NCBI GenBank assembly: GCA_016125035.1
Contig: WGMN01000004.1
Location: 1-64,000 of the forward strand
Length of the DNA stretch: 64,000 nt
Direction: 5' to 3'
Source: Pseudomonadota bacterium
Lineage (GTDB): Bacteria; Pseudomonadota; Alphaproteobacteria; UBA2136; UBA6156
A model generated the notes under the pieces. It was not told the origin of the DNA and did no database searches. It saw only the letters and a list, made by a program, of their open reading frames with translations. How positions within the stretch are numbered: the first letter of the stretch is position 1; every line of letters starts with the position of its first letter. The translations under genes and the position numbers were made by a program. Below, piece by piece: positions 40,271-48,018 of the stretch.

Positions 40271-40304
40271 GCCCCGGCACCCGTTCGGGGCGCTGGGGTT
40301 TTTT
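40271..40304 (+). terminator. Terminator-like hairpin upstream of 40330 gene
   Basis: GCCCCG and CGGGGC pair around a 9-base loop, followed by GCTGGGG and six T. It precedes a gene start by 26 bases, so it ends an upstream transcript or acts as an attenuator. Confidence 0.55.
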
Positions 40305-40329
40305 GCTGCCAAAAAGGGGGGAACCTAAT

Positions 40330-41028
40330 ATGGCAAGACGACCTTTGGTGATTCACCGGGCGGTGTCCGGTGGCCAGGAGAAGGTGACCTATTGGGGCTT
40401 GAAAGAGGCCCAATGGTTACCCTTCCGCCAACCGGTAAAGCTGCCGGAGCGCGGACCGCAGGGCTCTTATGCCTTGCGCCGCATGAAGGGGGATATTTAC
40501 CTGTACCGGACCTCCGGGACGGGTAAGCCCCGCTGGGAAGTGCCTTTACCGCATGGCTACTCCACCTGGGACTCTGCGGGTGGGGGAGCTGTGACGCTGC
40601 CGTGGGAACATGCCGACCTGGCTGTTCGTGCGGTGGCGCTGTGCGGGATTGACCCGGAACTTGTTGTGCACCAGCCGGAGTCGGTACAAGGACTGGCTTT
40701 GGGACTGGGCCGTGGCGTGCGCGGCCTTGATGGCCACCCTTACGACGAATACGTTATTCGTAACGGGGGAGCGGGCGTTGAGGTTGAGCCCATGGTGAAC
40801 ATCCGCCAGGTGGAGTTTGTTGTGCAGTTCCGCTACTACGCGGCCTGGCAGAACTTCCGCGAAAAGCGCGAGGTGGCGTTCGTCCACCTGTGGCCGGTGT
40901 CTGACAAGAAAAAGAAGATCGTGGCGCAGCAACTGATGGAGGTTCTTCGCAAGAACAAGCTCTATCAGAATATGGCCCCGTGGGAGGAGGCCCTTTACCG
41001 CGAAGTTTTGAAAACGCGGAAGAAGTGA
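40330..41028 (+). CDS. Protein of unknown function
   Basis: A 232-residue soluble protein, basic at the C-terminus, with many aromatic residues (VTYWGLKEAQWLPF, VEFVVQFRYYAAWQNF). No known motif. GGGGAACC lies 6 bases before the ATG. It is probably transcribed alone, because terminator-like hairpins stand on both sides. Confidence 0.65.
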   Translation: MARRPLVIHRAVSGGQEKVTYWGLKEAQWLPFRQPVKLPERGPQGSYALRRMKGDIYLYRTSGTGKPRWEVPLPHGYSTWDSAGGGAVTLPWEHADLAVRAVALCGIDPELVVHQPESVQGLALGLGRGVRGLDGHPYDEYVIRNGGAGVEVEPMVNIRQVEFVVQFRYYAAWQNFREKREVAFVHLWPVSDKKKKIVAQQLMEVLRKNKLYQNMAPWEEALYREVLKTRKK

Positions 41029-41052
41029 CCTTCTCCAGACGAAAAACGAGGA

Positions 41053-41080
41053 AACGCCGGGCTTTGCAGCCCGGCGTTTT
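41053..41080. terminator. Terminator between convergent genes
   Basis: AACGCCGGGC and GCCCGGCGTT pair around TTTGCA, then TTCG. Located between the plus gene ending at 41028 and the minus gene ending at 41109. Confidence 0.85.
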
Positions 41081-41108
41081 CGTTTGTTCAGTACTGCGGC
41101 GACTGGCG

Positions 41109-41444
41109 TTAGGCCGCTTTGAGGGCCTTGCCGATGGAGGTACGCTTGGTGGGTCTGCTCTGCGACATGGAGGCCGTGAGCTTGGCCAGCGGAGCTGCAT
41201 CGCCGCCGATGAAGGAGGCCATGGCATTGAACCAGGCGAGTTGCCCGGTGCGCTTGCCGTGAAGGTGGCGCTCGGTGGCCAGGCAGCTTTGCGCGTTGTG
41301 CGCTTCCAACGGGTTATCGAGCGTGAGCCAGACCTGACGGTTGGCTTGCTGGAGGCCGAGGCGGCTGGCAGCTTGGGTTGCCTTGCGGCGACCGGCAACA
41401 ATATCTTCGGGGCGATAAAACTGCCCCAGTCCCAGATCGGTCAT
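41109..41444 (-). CDS. Unknown small protein, paralogue of the 41601 gene
   Basis: A 111-residue protein. Its core (RRKATQAASRLGLQQANRQV, QLAWFNAMASFIGG) aligns with the next gene (RRHATRVAGQIGLSSVNTSL, QYAWLVAMADFIEG), so the two are tandem paralogues. No characterised family is recognised. The start at 41444 has GGGAG 7 bases upstream; the track ORF to 41525 is too long. Confidence 0.6.
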   Translation of the reverse strand: MTDLGLGQFYRPEDIVAGRRKATQAASRLGLQQANRQVWLTLDNPLEAHNAQSCLATERHLHGKRTGQLAWFNAMASFIGGDAAPLAKLTASMSQSRPTKRTSIGKALKAA

Positions 41445-41550
41445 GGTGCACTCCCGCAGTGAATATGATTGTGATGACGCAGACTTACGCCCTTGTTTAC
41501 TAGCACTTTGGTGGGGGGGCGGCAAGCGGGAAAGGGGCGAAAAGCGGCGG

Positions 41551-41576
41551 CGCCGGGGCTTTTGGCCCCGGCGTTT
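41551..41576 (-). terminator. Terminator between the paralogous pair
   Basis: CGCCGGGGC and GCCCCGGCG form a perfect 9-bp stem around TTTTG. It follows the minus gene ending at 41601. Confidence 0.7.
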
Positions 41577-41600
41577 GGTGGTTTGTGTGACAAGGCCGCC

Positions 41601-41996
41601 TTAGGCCGCGTGGGATGCGGCGGCCGTTTTGCGCCCGGGTTGCCCGCGCGCAAAGGGAGCGGCGCGGCGGGAGGAACGGCAATGAGGTTTGGCCGGAGTG
41701 ATGGCGAGCAGCACCAGCCCATGGTCGCGGCCCTCGATGAAGTCGGCCATGGCCACCAGCCAGGCGTACTGCTGGGGCGTGTTGGTGGTGTTGAGGCGAT
41801 GGCCGTCGAGGTAGCTGCCGGCATCACCGACGGTGAGCGGGTTGGCGAGGATCTTCCACAGGCTGGTATTGACGCTGGAGAGGCCAATTTGCCCGGCCAC
41901 GCGTGTGGCGTGGCGGCGGAACAGCGCAAGGTATTTTTCGCCGTAGTGTTTGTGAAAATCTGGTGCGACGAACAGGGAGCGTTGGTGCAAGAACAT
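41601..41996 (-). CDS. Unknown small protein, paralogue of the 41109 gene
   Basis: A 131-residue protein. It opens MFLHQRSLFVAPDFHKHYGE, has the shared core described for the previous gene at about residues 25-100, and ends in a basic tail. AAAGGA lies 7 bases before the ATG at 41996; the track ORF extends further upstream without support. It lies 90 bases past the stop of the PRTase-propeller gene on the same strand. Function unknown. Confidence 0.6.
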   Translation of the reverse strand: MFLHQRSLFVAPDFHKHYGEKYLALFRRHATRVAGQIGLSSVNTSLWKILANPLTVGDAGSYLDGHRLNTTNTPQQYAWLVAMADFIEGRDHGLVLLAITPAKPHCRSSRRAAPFARGQPGRKTAAASHAA

Positions 41997-42086
41997 CGCT
42001 TTTCCTTTCAGGCCCGTGCGGAACAAAGAGGTGGCGCGAAGTGTGTGTGAAGGGTTTTTAGCATTGCCCGCAGGTGTGGGCAAGGC

Positions 42087-43844
42087 TTAGTCGGCGGGGG
42101 AATCTTCCTGCGGGGTGGGGGCGTTGGCCAGGGTTTGGCCGGTGGGATGGGTGGTGCGGGCAAACGCGTAGAGCTCGTTCATATAACTGGGCACAATGAC
42201 GCGGGTGGCGCCGGGCAGCACCACCGCGGCGTTGGTGATGCCCTCTGGCAGGGTGGCGGCGCCGGAGATTTGCAGGGTGGCGAGGTTGAGCTCGAGCAGG
42301 CGGCCGCCGGTGGTGCCAAAGAGCAGGGTGCCTTGCCCGGTTGGCACCGGTTTGGCCATGACGCGGGCGCCGGCGGGGACCTTCTTCTCCAGCGTGAGAG
42401 TTTGTAAATTGATGACGTAGAGGTGTTGGTCGTTTGACCCGCAGAAGGCGAATTTGCCGGAGATGAGCGGTGTGGTGTAGACCACCCCGGCGGTGGCGAT
42501 GAGTGCGCGTTGGGCGCCGGTGGCGGCGTCGAGCACGTAGATGCCGCCGTCGAAGCTGCCGATGACGATGAGCCCGCGGGCGTCATCCACCGCGCCGGCG
42601 TGCTTGACCGGCCCGCGGGTGGGGACCTCCCACACCTTCTCGCCGCTTTGGGCTTTGTGCGCGGCGATGGTGTTCTCATTGGTGCCGAAGATGACGAGGT
42701 CGGCCGCCGCAAAGTAAACCCCGGAGCCGTGCTGGTAGGTTTTGGTGAAGACCTCCCACACCCGTTCGCCGGTATCCAGCCGGAAGGCGGCGATGCTGCC
42801 CTGGGCGCGCGGGCGGGCGTATTCCAGCCCGATGTAGAGCAGGTTGTGCTGCGGCACGATGAGTGGCGAGGAGCCCACCCACTCGCACAGTTGCTGCACC
42901 CACTGCTGTTTGCCGCTGGCGGCATCCAGGCAGTAGACGTTGCCGTTGTAGGCGCCGAAGTAAACCTTGCCGTTGTGCACGGCGGGCGAGGACAGGATGC
43001 CCTTGCCGTGGGTGCCCGGGCAGGCGAACTGCCAGGCCGGTTTGCCGCTGTGCGCGTTGAAGGCGACGAAGGTGCCGGAATCGGTGCCCATGAGAATGTT
43101 ATCCTGGAACAGCAGGGGGGCTGATTTGGGCACGATGTAGAACGGGTTGGCGCCCTTGGCGCCCACGCGCCACAGCGGCTGGTAGGCGTGCAGGGCGGGG
43201 GGCAGGGTGGGGGCGGCATCGGCAAGGGAAAGGCCGAACTGGTTGAGAGTGAACAGGGAGGTGACCCGGATGCCGTGTTGGCCCGCCCAGGCCAGTGCCT
43301 GCGGGTTTTGGAAGTGCACCACGGCGAAGGCGTGGGCCACGGTGTGGCCTTCATGCGCCAGGACCGCGCGGCATTTTTCAAGGCTGGCGCCAGAGTTGAT
43401 AAGGTCATCCACCAGCACCACGGGGTGTTGGTTAAGGTTGCCCTCGATGATGCGGGTGCGCCCGGTGGGCTTGCGCGCCTTGCGGATGATGAAGCCGTTG
43501 GTGGCGATGCCCAGTTGCTGCGCCTTGATGAGGATGGCGCTGACCAGCGGGATGGCCCCGACCTCCATGCCGCCGACCTGCAGCGGGCCCTGCGTGGCGT
43601 AAATTTGCCAGAACAGCGTGGCGATGGCATCCAGTGCGGCGGGCACCAGGGCCACCGCGCGGATATCGAGCAGCCAGAGGATCTTCTCGCCGGAGTTGGA
43701 GAGCAGGGGGGAATCTTCAGTGCCGCGTTGCACGCCGACCGTGGCGATGGTGGCTTGCAGGCTTTTGAGCAGCGCGGCATCCGGCTTGGGGGTGGCTGGT
43801 GGGGCGGAGGTTTTGCGCGCGGCGGGTTTTTTGTTTTTGGCCAT
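42087..43844 (-). CDS. Orotate-phosphoribosyltransferase-like domain fused to a PQQ-type beta-propeller
   Basis: A 585-residue fusion. Residues ~25-205 follow the orotate phosphoribosyltransferase layout: LQVGGMEVGAIPLVSAIL, GFIIRKARKPTGRTRIIEG, and the PRPP-binding loop VVLVDDLINSGAS. Residues ~215-560 are PQQ-like propeller blades (KVYFGAYNGNVYCLDAASGK, GGIYVLDAATGA). There is no signal peptide, so the propeller should be cytoplasmic, unlike the usual periplasmic PQQ enzymes or BamB. Whether it makes orotidylate is unknown. No pyrimidine gene is nearby; it lies downstream of flhF-flhG on the same strand. Confidence 0.85.
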   Translation of the reverse strand: MAKNKKPAARKTSAPPATPKPDAALLKSLQATIATVGVQRGTEDSPLLSNSGEKILWLLDIRAVALVPAALDAIATLFWQIYATQGPLQVGGMEVGAIPLVSAILIKAQQLGIATNGFIIRKARKPTGRTRIIEGNLNQHPVVLVDDLINSGASLEKCRAVLAHEGHTVAHAFAVVHFQNPQALAWAGQHGIRVTSLFTLNQFGLSLADAAPTLPPALHAYQPLWRVGAKGANPFYIVPKSAPLLFQDNILMGTDSGTFVAFNAHSGKPAWQFACPGTHGKGILSSPAVHNGKVYFGAYNGNVYCLDAASGKQQWVQQLCEWVGSSPLIVPQHNLLYIGLEYARPRAQGSIAAFRLDTGERVWEVFTKTYQHGSGVYFAAADLVIFGTNENTIAAHKAQSGEKVWEVPTRGPVKHAGAVDDARGLIVIGSFDGGIYVLDAATGAQRALIATAGVVYTTPLISGKFAFCGSNDQHLYVINLQTLTLEKKVPAGARVMAKPVPTGQGTLLFGTTGGRLLELNLATLQISGAATLPEGITNAAVVLPGATRVIVPSYMNELYAFARTTHPTGQTLANAPTPQEDSPAD

Positions 43845-43899
43845 GGCGAAAGGTAACCCGTAAGCTTTTGGGCGTAAAGGGAAGGCCTTGCGGGAAGAA

Positions 43900-43976
43900 G
43901 GCTTGTCCCGGACAGGGGATGGGCGCCCCGGAAAATGTGAAGAACATTTTCCGGCCCATCCGCCTTCCGGGATGAC
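43900..43976. repeat. Dispersed palindromic repeat, copy 1
   Basis: A 77-base element, GGCTTGTCCCGGACAGGGGA to GGGATGAC. The inner arms CCGGAAAATGT and ACATTTTCCGG pair around GAAGA, and the outer arms also pair. Copy 2 is at 62968. It lies between flhG and the fusion gene. Confidence 0.9.
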
Positions 43977-43984
43977 ACCGTGCG

Positions 43985-44731
43985 TTAGGGCAGGTTGCGG
44001 GAAATTGCATCCAGCGCGGTGACCGCCGGGCAGTTGGGGAAGGCAGTGACCGCAAGCAGGTGCGATTTGACCGCGGTGGCGTAGAGGCGATCATGCGGGA
44101 TGTTGCCGAGGTAAGGCAGCGGCGGCAGGTGGAGAAATTTTTCCATGGCGGTGGTGAGCCGCGTGTGCACCTGCGCGGCCTCGGCCTTGGATGCCTGGTT
44201 GACGATGAGCTGGGCGTTGGCGGTGGCGTTGTCCTGCCACATCAGCTTGACCAACGCGTAGGCGTCGGTGAGGGAGGAGGGGTCGGGCGTGGTGATGAGC
44301 AGTGTGGCGTGCGCCTGGGTGCACAGGAACAGGGCTTGAGGTGCGACGCCGGCGGCGATATCGAGCAGGATGACGTCGTAATTTTCAGACAGCGCGCGGA
44401 GGTCGTTCATCAGTTGGGTGAGGCGCGGCAAGGTGAGGTTGACCAGCGCCTGGTGCCCGGCGCGGCCGGCAAGGAGATCGAACCCCTGCGGGGTTTTGCT
44501 GATGACGTGCTTGAGCGCGAACTGCCCGGCGATGTAATGCGCCAGGTCGCGCTCTGGCTTCATACCCAATTGCACGTCGAGGTTGGCCAGGCCGGTGTCG
44601 CCGTCGAACACCAGGACGCGTTTTTTCTGCCGGGTGAGCAGCGTGGCAAGGTTGAGTGTGAGGCTGGTTTTGCCCACACCGCCCTTGCCCGAGGCGACGG
44701 CATAGATGCGGGTGGCGGGAGGAATGTTCAT
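43985..44731 (-). CDS. flhG: FlhG/FleN, MinD-like flagellar number regulator
   Basis: A 248-residue deviant Walker-A P-loop ATPase: VASGKGGVGKTSLTLNLA. It has switch I/II-type motifs GDTGLANLDVQLG and VILLDIAAGV. FlhG limits the number of flagella and acts with FlhF. The start at 44731 gives MNIPPATRIYAVASGKGG; the track ORF begins in the heptamer region. It lies downstream of flhF, with a heptamer array in the gap. Confidence 0.93.
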   Translation of the reverse strand: MNIPPATRIYAVASGKGGVGKTSLTLNLATLLTRQKKRVLVFDGDTGLANLDVQLGMKPERDLAHYIAGQFALKHVISKTPQGFDLLAGRAGHQALVNLTLPRLTQLMNDLRALSENYDVILLDIAAGVAPQALFLCTQAHATLLITTPDPSSLTDAYALVKLMWQDNATANAQLIVNQASKAEAAQVHTRLTTAMEKFLHLPPLPYLGNIPHDRLYATAVKSHLLAVTAFPNCPAVTALDAISRNLP

Positions 44732-44763
44732 CGGCGGGCCTCGTGGGTTGCGAAGGGAAACAA

Positions 44764-44791
44764 GGTAGTAGGTGGTAGGTGGTAGGTGGTA
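44764..44791. repeat. Heptamer tandem array (GGTGGTA)
   Basis: GGTAGTA, GGTGGTA, GGTGGTA, GGTGGTA, in the gap between the flhF stop and the flhG start. Confidence 0.9.
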
Positions 44792-44807
44792 GGGAAGGTG
44801 AGGTTTT

Positions 44808-45818
44808 TCATGAGGCGAAGTCCCAGGGTTGGTGGGGGAGTTGGGTGAGGCCCTCGGCCAGCCACTGCGCGGTGAGGGTGAGCGGCGGCACCGACATATC
44901 CGGGTTATGGGTGGCGATGCCGATGGGCAGGCGCGAGCCTTCCGCCGTGGTGAGCAGCGCACCGTAGCGGCTGGTGGCGTCGAGCTTGGTGAAGATGAGG
45001 CTGGAGATGTTGAAGCGGTGGCAGGCCACCGGCAGCGCGGTCATGTCGCCCAGGTTGAGCGGCGCGGGCAGCACCAGGTGGGTGAGCGCGGGGATGCCCA
45101 GGGTGCTGAGCTTTTTTTGCAGGGCGTTGAGGGTTTGCGGCGCGTAGGGGTTGAGGCCGGCGCTGTCGATGAGCAGCAGGTGGCGGGGGCCGAGCTCCTT
45201 ACCCGCGGATTTGAGGTCATTCGGTGTGGTGATGAGGTGGGCGTGCTCGCCGAGGATCTCCGCCGCGATGGCCAGGGGCTCGAACCCGCCGATCTTCTGG
45301 TCGTCGAGCGACAAAATGCCCACCGTGCGGCCCTGCTTTTTGGCGTGGATGGCCAGCTTGGCCACCAGCGTGGTTTTGCCCGCGCCCTGAGGGCCGATGA
45401 ACAGGTGCGCCTTGCCGGCGGGAAGGAGATCGCCCGGGGTTTTGAAGGTGATGAGTTTGGCCAGCAGCATCTCCAGCGCTTCCGGCTGCGAGAAGCCCGC
45501 GCTTTGCAGGCCCGGCAGCGCGGCGGTGATCTTGGCGGTGAAGGCCGCGGGCAGGCCGTGGGCCTCGAGCATGGAAGTGAACAGGTTGGTGGAGGGTTTG
45601 GCGGGGGCGGAGGAAGGGACTTCGGCCAGCGGGGTGGCTTCCACCGGTTTGCTGCGTGGTTCGTCCTCGTTCACCGCGGCGGTGATCTCCAGCGTGGGGA
45701 GGCCGTCTTCCCCCTTGATTTTGCGCGTGCTGAGGATCAGGGCCTCTGGCCCCAGCTGTTGGCGGATGATGCGCAGGGCATCTTCCATTTTGGGCGCGGT
45801 GAGGGTTTTGATGCGCAT
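44808..45818 (-). CDS. flhF: FlhF, SRP-type GTPase for flagellar placement
   Basis: A 336-residue FlhF. It has a B domain (1-90, MRIKTLTAPKMEDALRIIRQ, partly disordered), an N domain and a GTPase G domain with P-loop GPQGAGKTTLVAKLA (about 143-157), DSAG and TKLD. FlhF marks the site of flagellum assembly, usually polar, so the organism probably has polar flagella. Confidence 0.94.
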   Translation of the reverse strand: MRIKTLTAPKMEDALRIIRQQLGPEALILSTRKIKGEDGLPTLEITAAVNEDEPRSKPVEATPLAEVPSSAPAKPSTNLFTSMLEAHGLPAAFTAKITAALPGLQSAGFSQPEALEMLLAKLITFKTPGDLLPAGKAHLFIGPQGAGKTTLVAKLAIHAKKQGRTVGILSLDDQKIGGFEPLAIAAEILGEHAHLITTPNDLKSAGKELGPRHLLLIDSAGLNPYAPQTLNALQKKLSTLGIPALTHLVLPAPLNLGDMTALPVACHRFNISSLIFTKLDATSRYGALLTTAEGSRLPIGIATHNPDMSVPPLTLTAQWLAEGLTQLPHQPWDFAS

Positions 45819-45931
45819 GGGGGCGGATGTTACACGATTTGGCCATGGAATGCCTAGTGCGGAAGCGTTGTTGGCGCGGCGGCACGGCCGGTGCGTTGGA
45901 ATGGGCGGGGGCGGGGGGCCGCACCCTGCCT

Positions 45932-45947
45932 TGGCACAGGCTTTGCA
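45932..45947 (+). promoter_or_regulatory. Sigma-54 promoter of flagellin 2
   Basis: TGGCACAGGCTTTGCA matches the -24/-12 consensus with GG and GC exactly ten bases apart. The start point would be about 12 bases further, close to the ATG at 45974. It is the best such site in the window and a likely target of the FlbD-like activator. Confidence 0.88.
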
Positions 45948-45973
45948 TATGAAAAGCCAACAGGAGACCGACC

Positions 45974-47551
45974 ATGCCCCTTTCCATTGTGGCCAACCAG
46001 GCCGCCAGCTACGCCCAGGCAGGCATTAACGCGCGCAATGACGCGATGGTGAAGAACACGCAGCGCTTATCATCTGGCCTGCGGGTGTTCTCGGCCCAGG
46101 AAGATGCCGCCGCCACCGCCGTGGGCACCAGCTTGAAGATTGAAAACAGCACGCTGAAGGCGGCGACGCTGAATGCGTCTTCCGGTGCGTCTATGTTGCA
46201 GATCGCCGATGGTGCCATGGGCCAGGTGAGCGAACTGCTGACGCGCATGCTGACCCTGGCGCAGGCCAGTGCCAGTGGCCACATGGACGATGCCACGCGC
46301 AGCCTGACCAATGCTGAATTTTCCAGCCTGCAGAGCGAAGTGGACCGCATTGCGCGCAGCAGCGAATTTAACGGTGTGAACATGCTGGCCGGCAGCAAGA
46401 CCTTTACCACCCCCACCGCCAGCGACCTGGTGGGTGCCGGGGTGACGGCCAGCCGCTTTGACCAGAACCTGGTGACCGGGGATGCCTCATTCCGCTTTAC
46501 CTATGATGCCAGCACCGAGACCGCCACGTTGGCGCGCACAGATGGAACGGGGGTGAGCAGCCAGAGCATTCAGCTGACCTCTATTTTAAACACCATTGCC
46601 GGTACCGGCCAGAACCTGGACCCCTCGCAGGGCATGGACCTGGGCTTTGCCAGCCTGGGGGTGACCATGCACCTGGACAGCAACTTTGACCGTGGCACCG
46701 ATATTGGGCCGGCCCCGGTGTTGACGGTGAATGCCTCTAACATTGCCATTGCCACGCCGGCCTTTACCACCCAGGCCACAGGTGTGCCGCTGGCCACTGT
46801 GCCCTCGCTGGGGGCGCTGACCACCGGCTATGACAACGCCAGCGGGGTGTTGACCGTGCCGGTGGTGAGTGATGGCACTAGCGTGAAGTTGGGTGCGTTG
46901 CCCGGAGTGAGTTACAAGGTGGGCAGCAACCCCCAAACCGCCAGCGGCGCGGCCAGTGACACCCTGGTGACCGCCGGCACCAACAGCGTGGGGATTTATG
47001 TGGATATGCCAGGAGGCGGCACCCAGCTGGTGGGGACCTGGACATCTGGCGCGGTGAGCACCACCAGTGCGGATACAGGCAGCCTGGCGTTGAGCCTGGG
47101 CAGCGGCGTGTTTGGCGCCGCCTACCAAGATGACAACGGCGCCACCCGTTTGACCTACAAGATTGGCACCGGCATTGAGCCGGGCCGTGACATTTTGTAC
47201 GTGGATGTGCCGGCGGTAACCTTGAAAGCCTTGGGGCTTGACGCCACCAACATAAGCACCCAGGGCAGCGCCTTGGGCGCGGTGGCAACCTTGCAGGGGG
47301 CCATGGACATTTTGAACCAGGGGCGCGCCAACGTGGGGGCGCAACAGCTGCGCATGGAGCAGGTATCGAACAACCTGGGGGTGGTGAGCGAGAACAACAC
47401 CAGTGCGATGAGTTCTCTGCTGGATGTGGATGTGCCGGCGGAGATCTCTGACTTCACCAACAACCAGGCGATGCTCCAGGCCAGTGTGGCGATGCTGAGC
47501 AGGGCCAACCGTTTGCCCGACATGTTGATGGAACTGCTGAGGAACTCGTAA
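45974..47551 (+). CDS. Flagellin 2
   Basis: A 525-residue flagellin with conserved ends: RLSSGLRVFSAQEDAAATAV and EVDRIARSSEFNGVNMLAG at the N-terminus, and NNLGVVSENNTSAMSSLLDVDVPAE at the C-terminus. The middle ~300 residues are variable. It differs clearly from flagellin 1 (12811) in sequence and length. CAGGAG lies 7 bases before the ATG and a sigma-54 promoter just before that. First gene of a filament operon with the FlaG-like gene, fliD and fliS. Confidence 0.96.
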   Translation: MPLSIVANQAASYAQAGINARNDAMVKNTQRLSSGLRVFSAQEDAAATAVGTSLKIENSTLKAATLNASSGASMLQIADGAMGQVSELLTRMLTLAQASASGHMDDATRSLTNAEFSSLQSEVDRIARSSEFNGVNMLAGSKTFTTPTASDLVGAGVTASRFDQNLVTGDASFRFTYDASTETATLARTDGTGVSSQSIQLTSILNTIAGTGQNLDPSQGMDLGFASLGVTMHLDSNFDRGTDIGPAPVLTVNASNIAIATPAFTTQATGVPLATVPSLGALTTGYDNASGVLTVPVVSDGTSVKLGALPGVSYKVGSNPQTASGAASDTLVTAGTNSVGIYVDMPGGGTQLVGTWTSGAVSTTSADTGSLALSLGSGVFGAAYQDDNGATRLTYKIGTGIEPGRDILYVDVPAVTLKALGLDATNISTQGSALGAVATLQGAMDILNQGRANVGAQQLRMEQVSNNLGVVSENNTSAMSSLLDVDVPAEISDFTNNQAMLQASVAMLSRANRLPDMLMELLRNS

Positions 47552-47594
47552 GGTTGGCGGGGAAAGGAATGATGAATGACGGAGTGGCATAACC

Positions 47595-47981
47595 TTGGCA
47601 AAGATCGGTCTGGCAGCGGAGCTTGCCAAACAGGCCGCGCAAGCGGCGCGCGAGGAGATGGGCGAGCCCGCCAGGGAAGGTGGGGCGAAAAAGCCTGCCG
47701 AACCTTGGAAACCCGCGGTTTTGCCGAGCATGTTCAGCCTGGACCAGGCGGTGGGCACCGCCGTGACCAGGGTGGCCGCCTACTACCGCAAGGCGTTGGC
47801 GCACGAGGGGCTGGATATGGCGGTGGTGGCCGATACGTCACAGGGAGCGCCTGTTTTTCAGGCAGATTTGCGCGAGGGCGGGACGGGGAAGGTGGTAAAA
47901 GCCTACACTGCCCCGGATTTGCTCGGTATGTTTGCGGCGCAGCAGAAGGTTACCGGGGTGGTCGTGGATGGTCAGGTATGA
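47595..47981 (+). CDS. flaG: FlaG-like protein
   Basis: A 128-residue protein between a flagellin and fliD, the usual place of flaG. The N-terminus is disordered. The C-terminal half alternates beta strands (DMAVVADTSQGAPVFQADL, KVVKAYTAPDLLGMF) in the manner of FlaG, but the family signature is weak, so the name rests mainly on position. The start is a TTG with GGAG about 11 bases upstream; no ATG fits. Confidence 0.55.
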   Translation: MAKIGLAAELAKQAAQAAREEMGEPAREGGAKKPAEPWKPAVLPSMFSLDQAVGTAVTRVAAYYRKALAHEGLDMAVVADTSQGAPVFQADLREGGTGKVVKAYTAPDLLGMFAAQQKVTGVVVDGQV

Positions 47982-48018
47982 CGATGACGGCACACAATAA
48001 CAGCAAGGCAGGACGGCC

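Larger units (their letters stand above)
39705..40329. other. Long structured intergenic region
   Basis: 625 bases with no credible gene; the track ORFs here are Arg/Gly/Pro-rich shadows. It holds a heptamer array (39779), several GC hairpins (GGGGGCGTAGCCCCC near 39857, CGGGGGTAACCCCCG near 39891, GCCTTGCCC with GGGCAAGGC near 39945-39975) and a terminator-like hairpin (40271-40304). The start of the fliK transcript and the promoter of 40330 lie here. A structured RNA is possible, but no known RNA family was recognised. Confidence 0.5.

Noticed and set aside
39719-40351. ORFs in the 39.7-40.3 kb gap
   Set aside because: They are Arg/Gly/Pro-rich, lie over hairpins and repeats, and have no ribosome site or family features.
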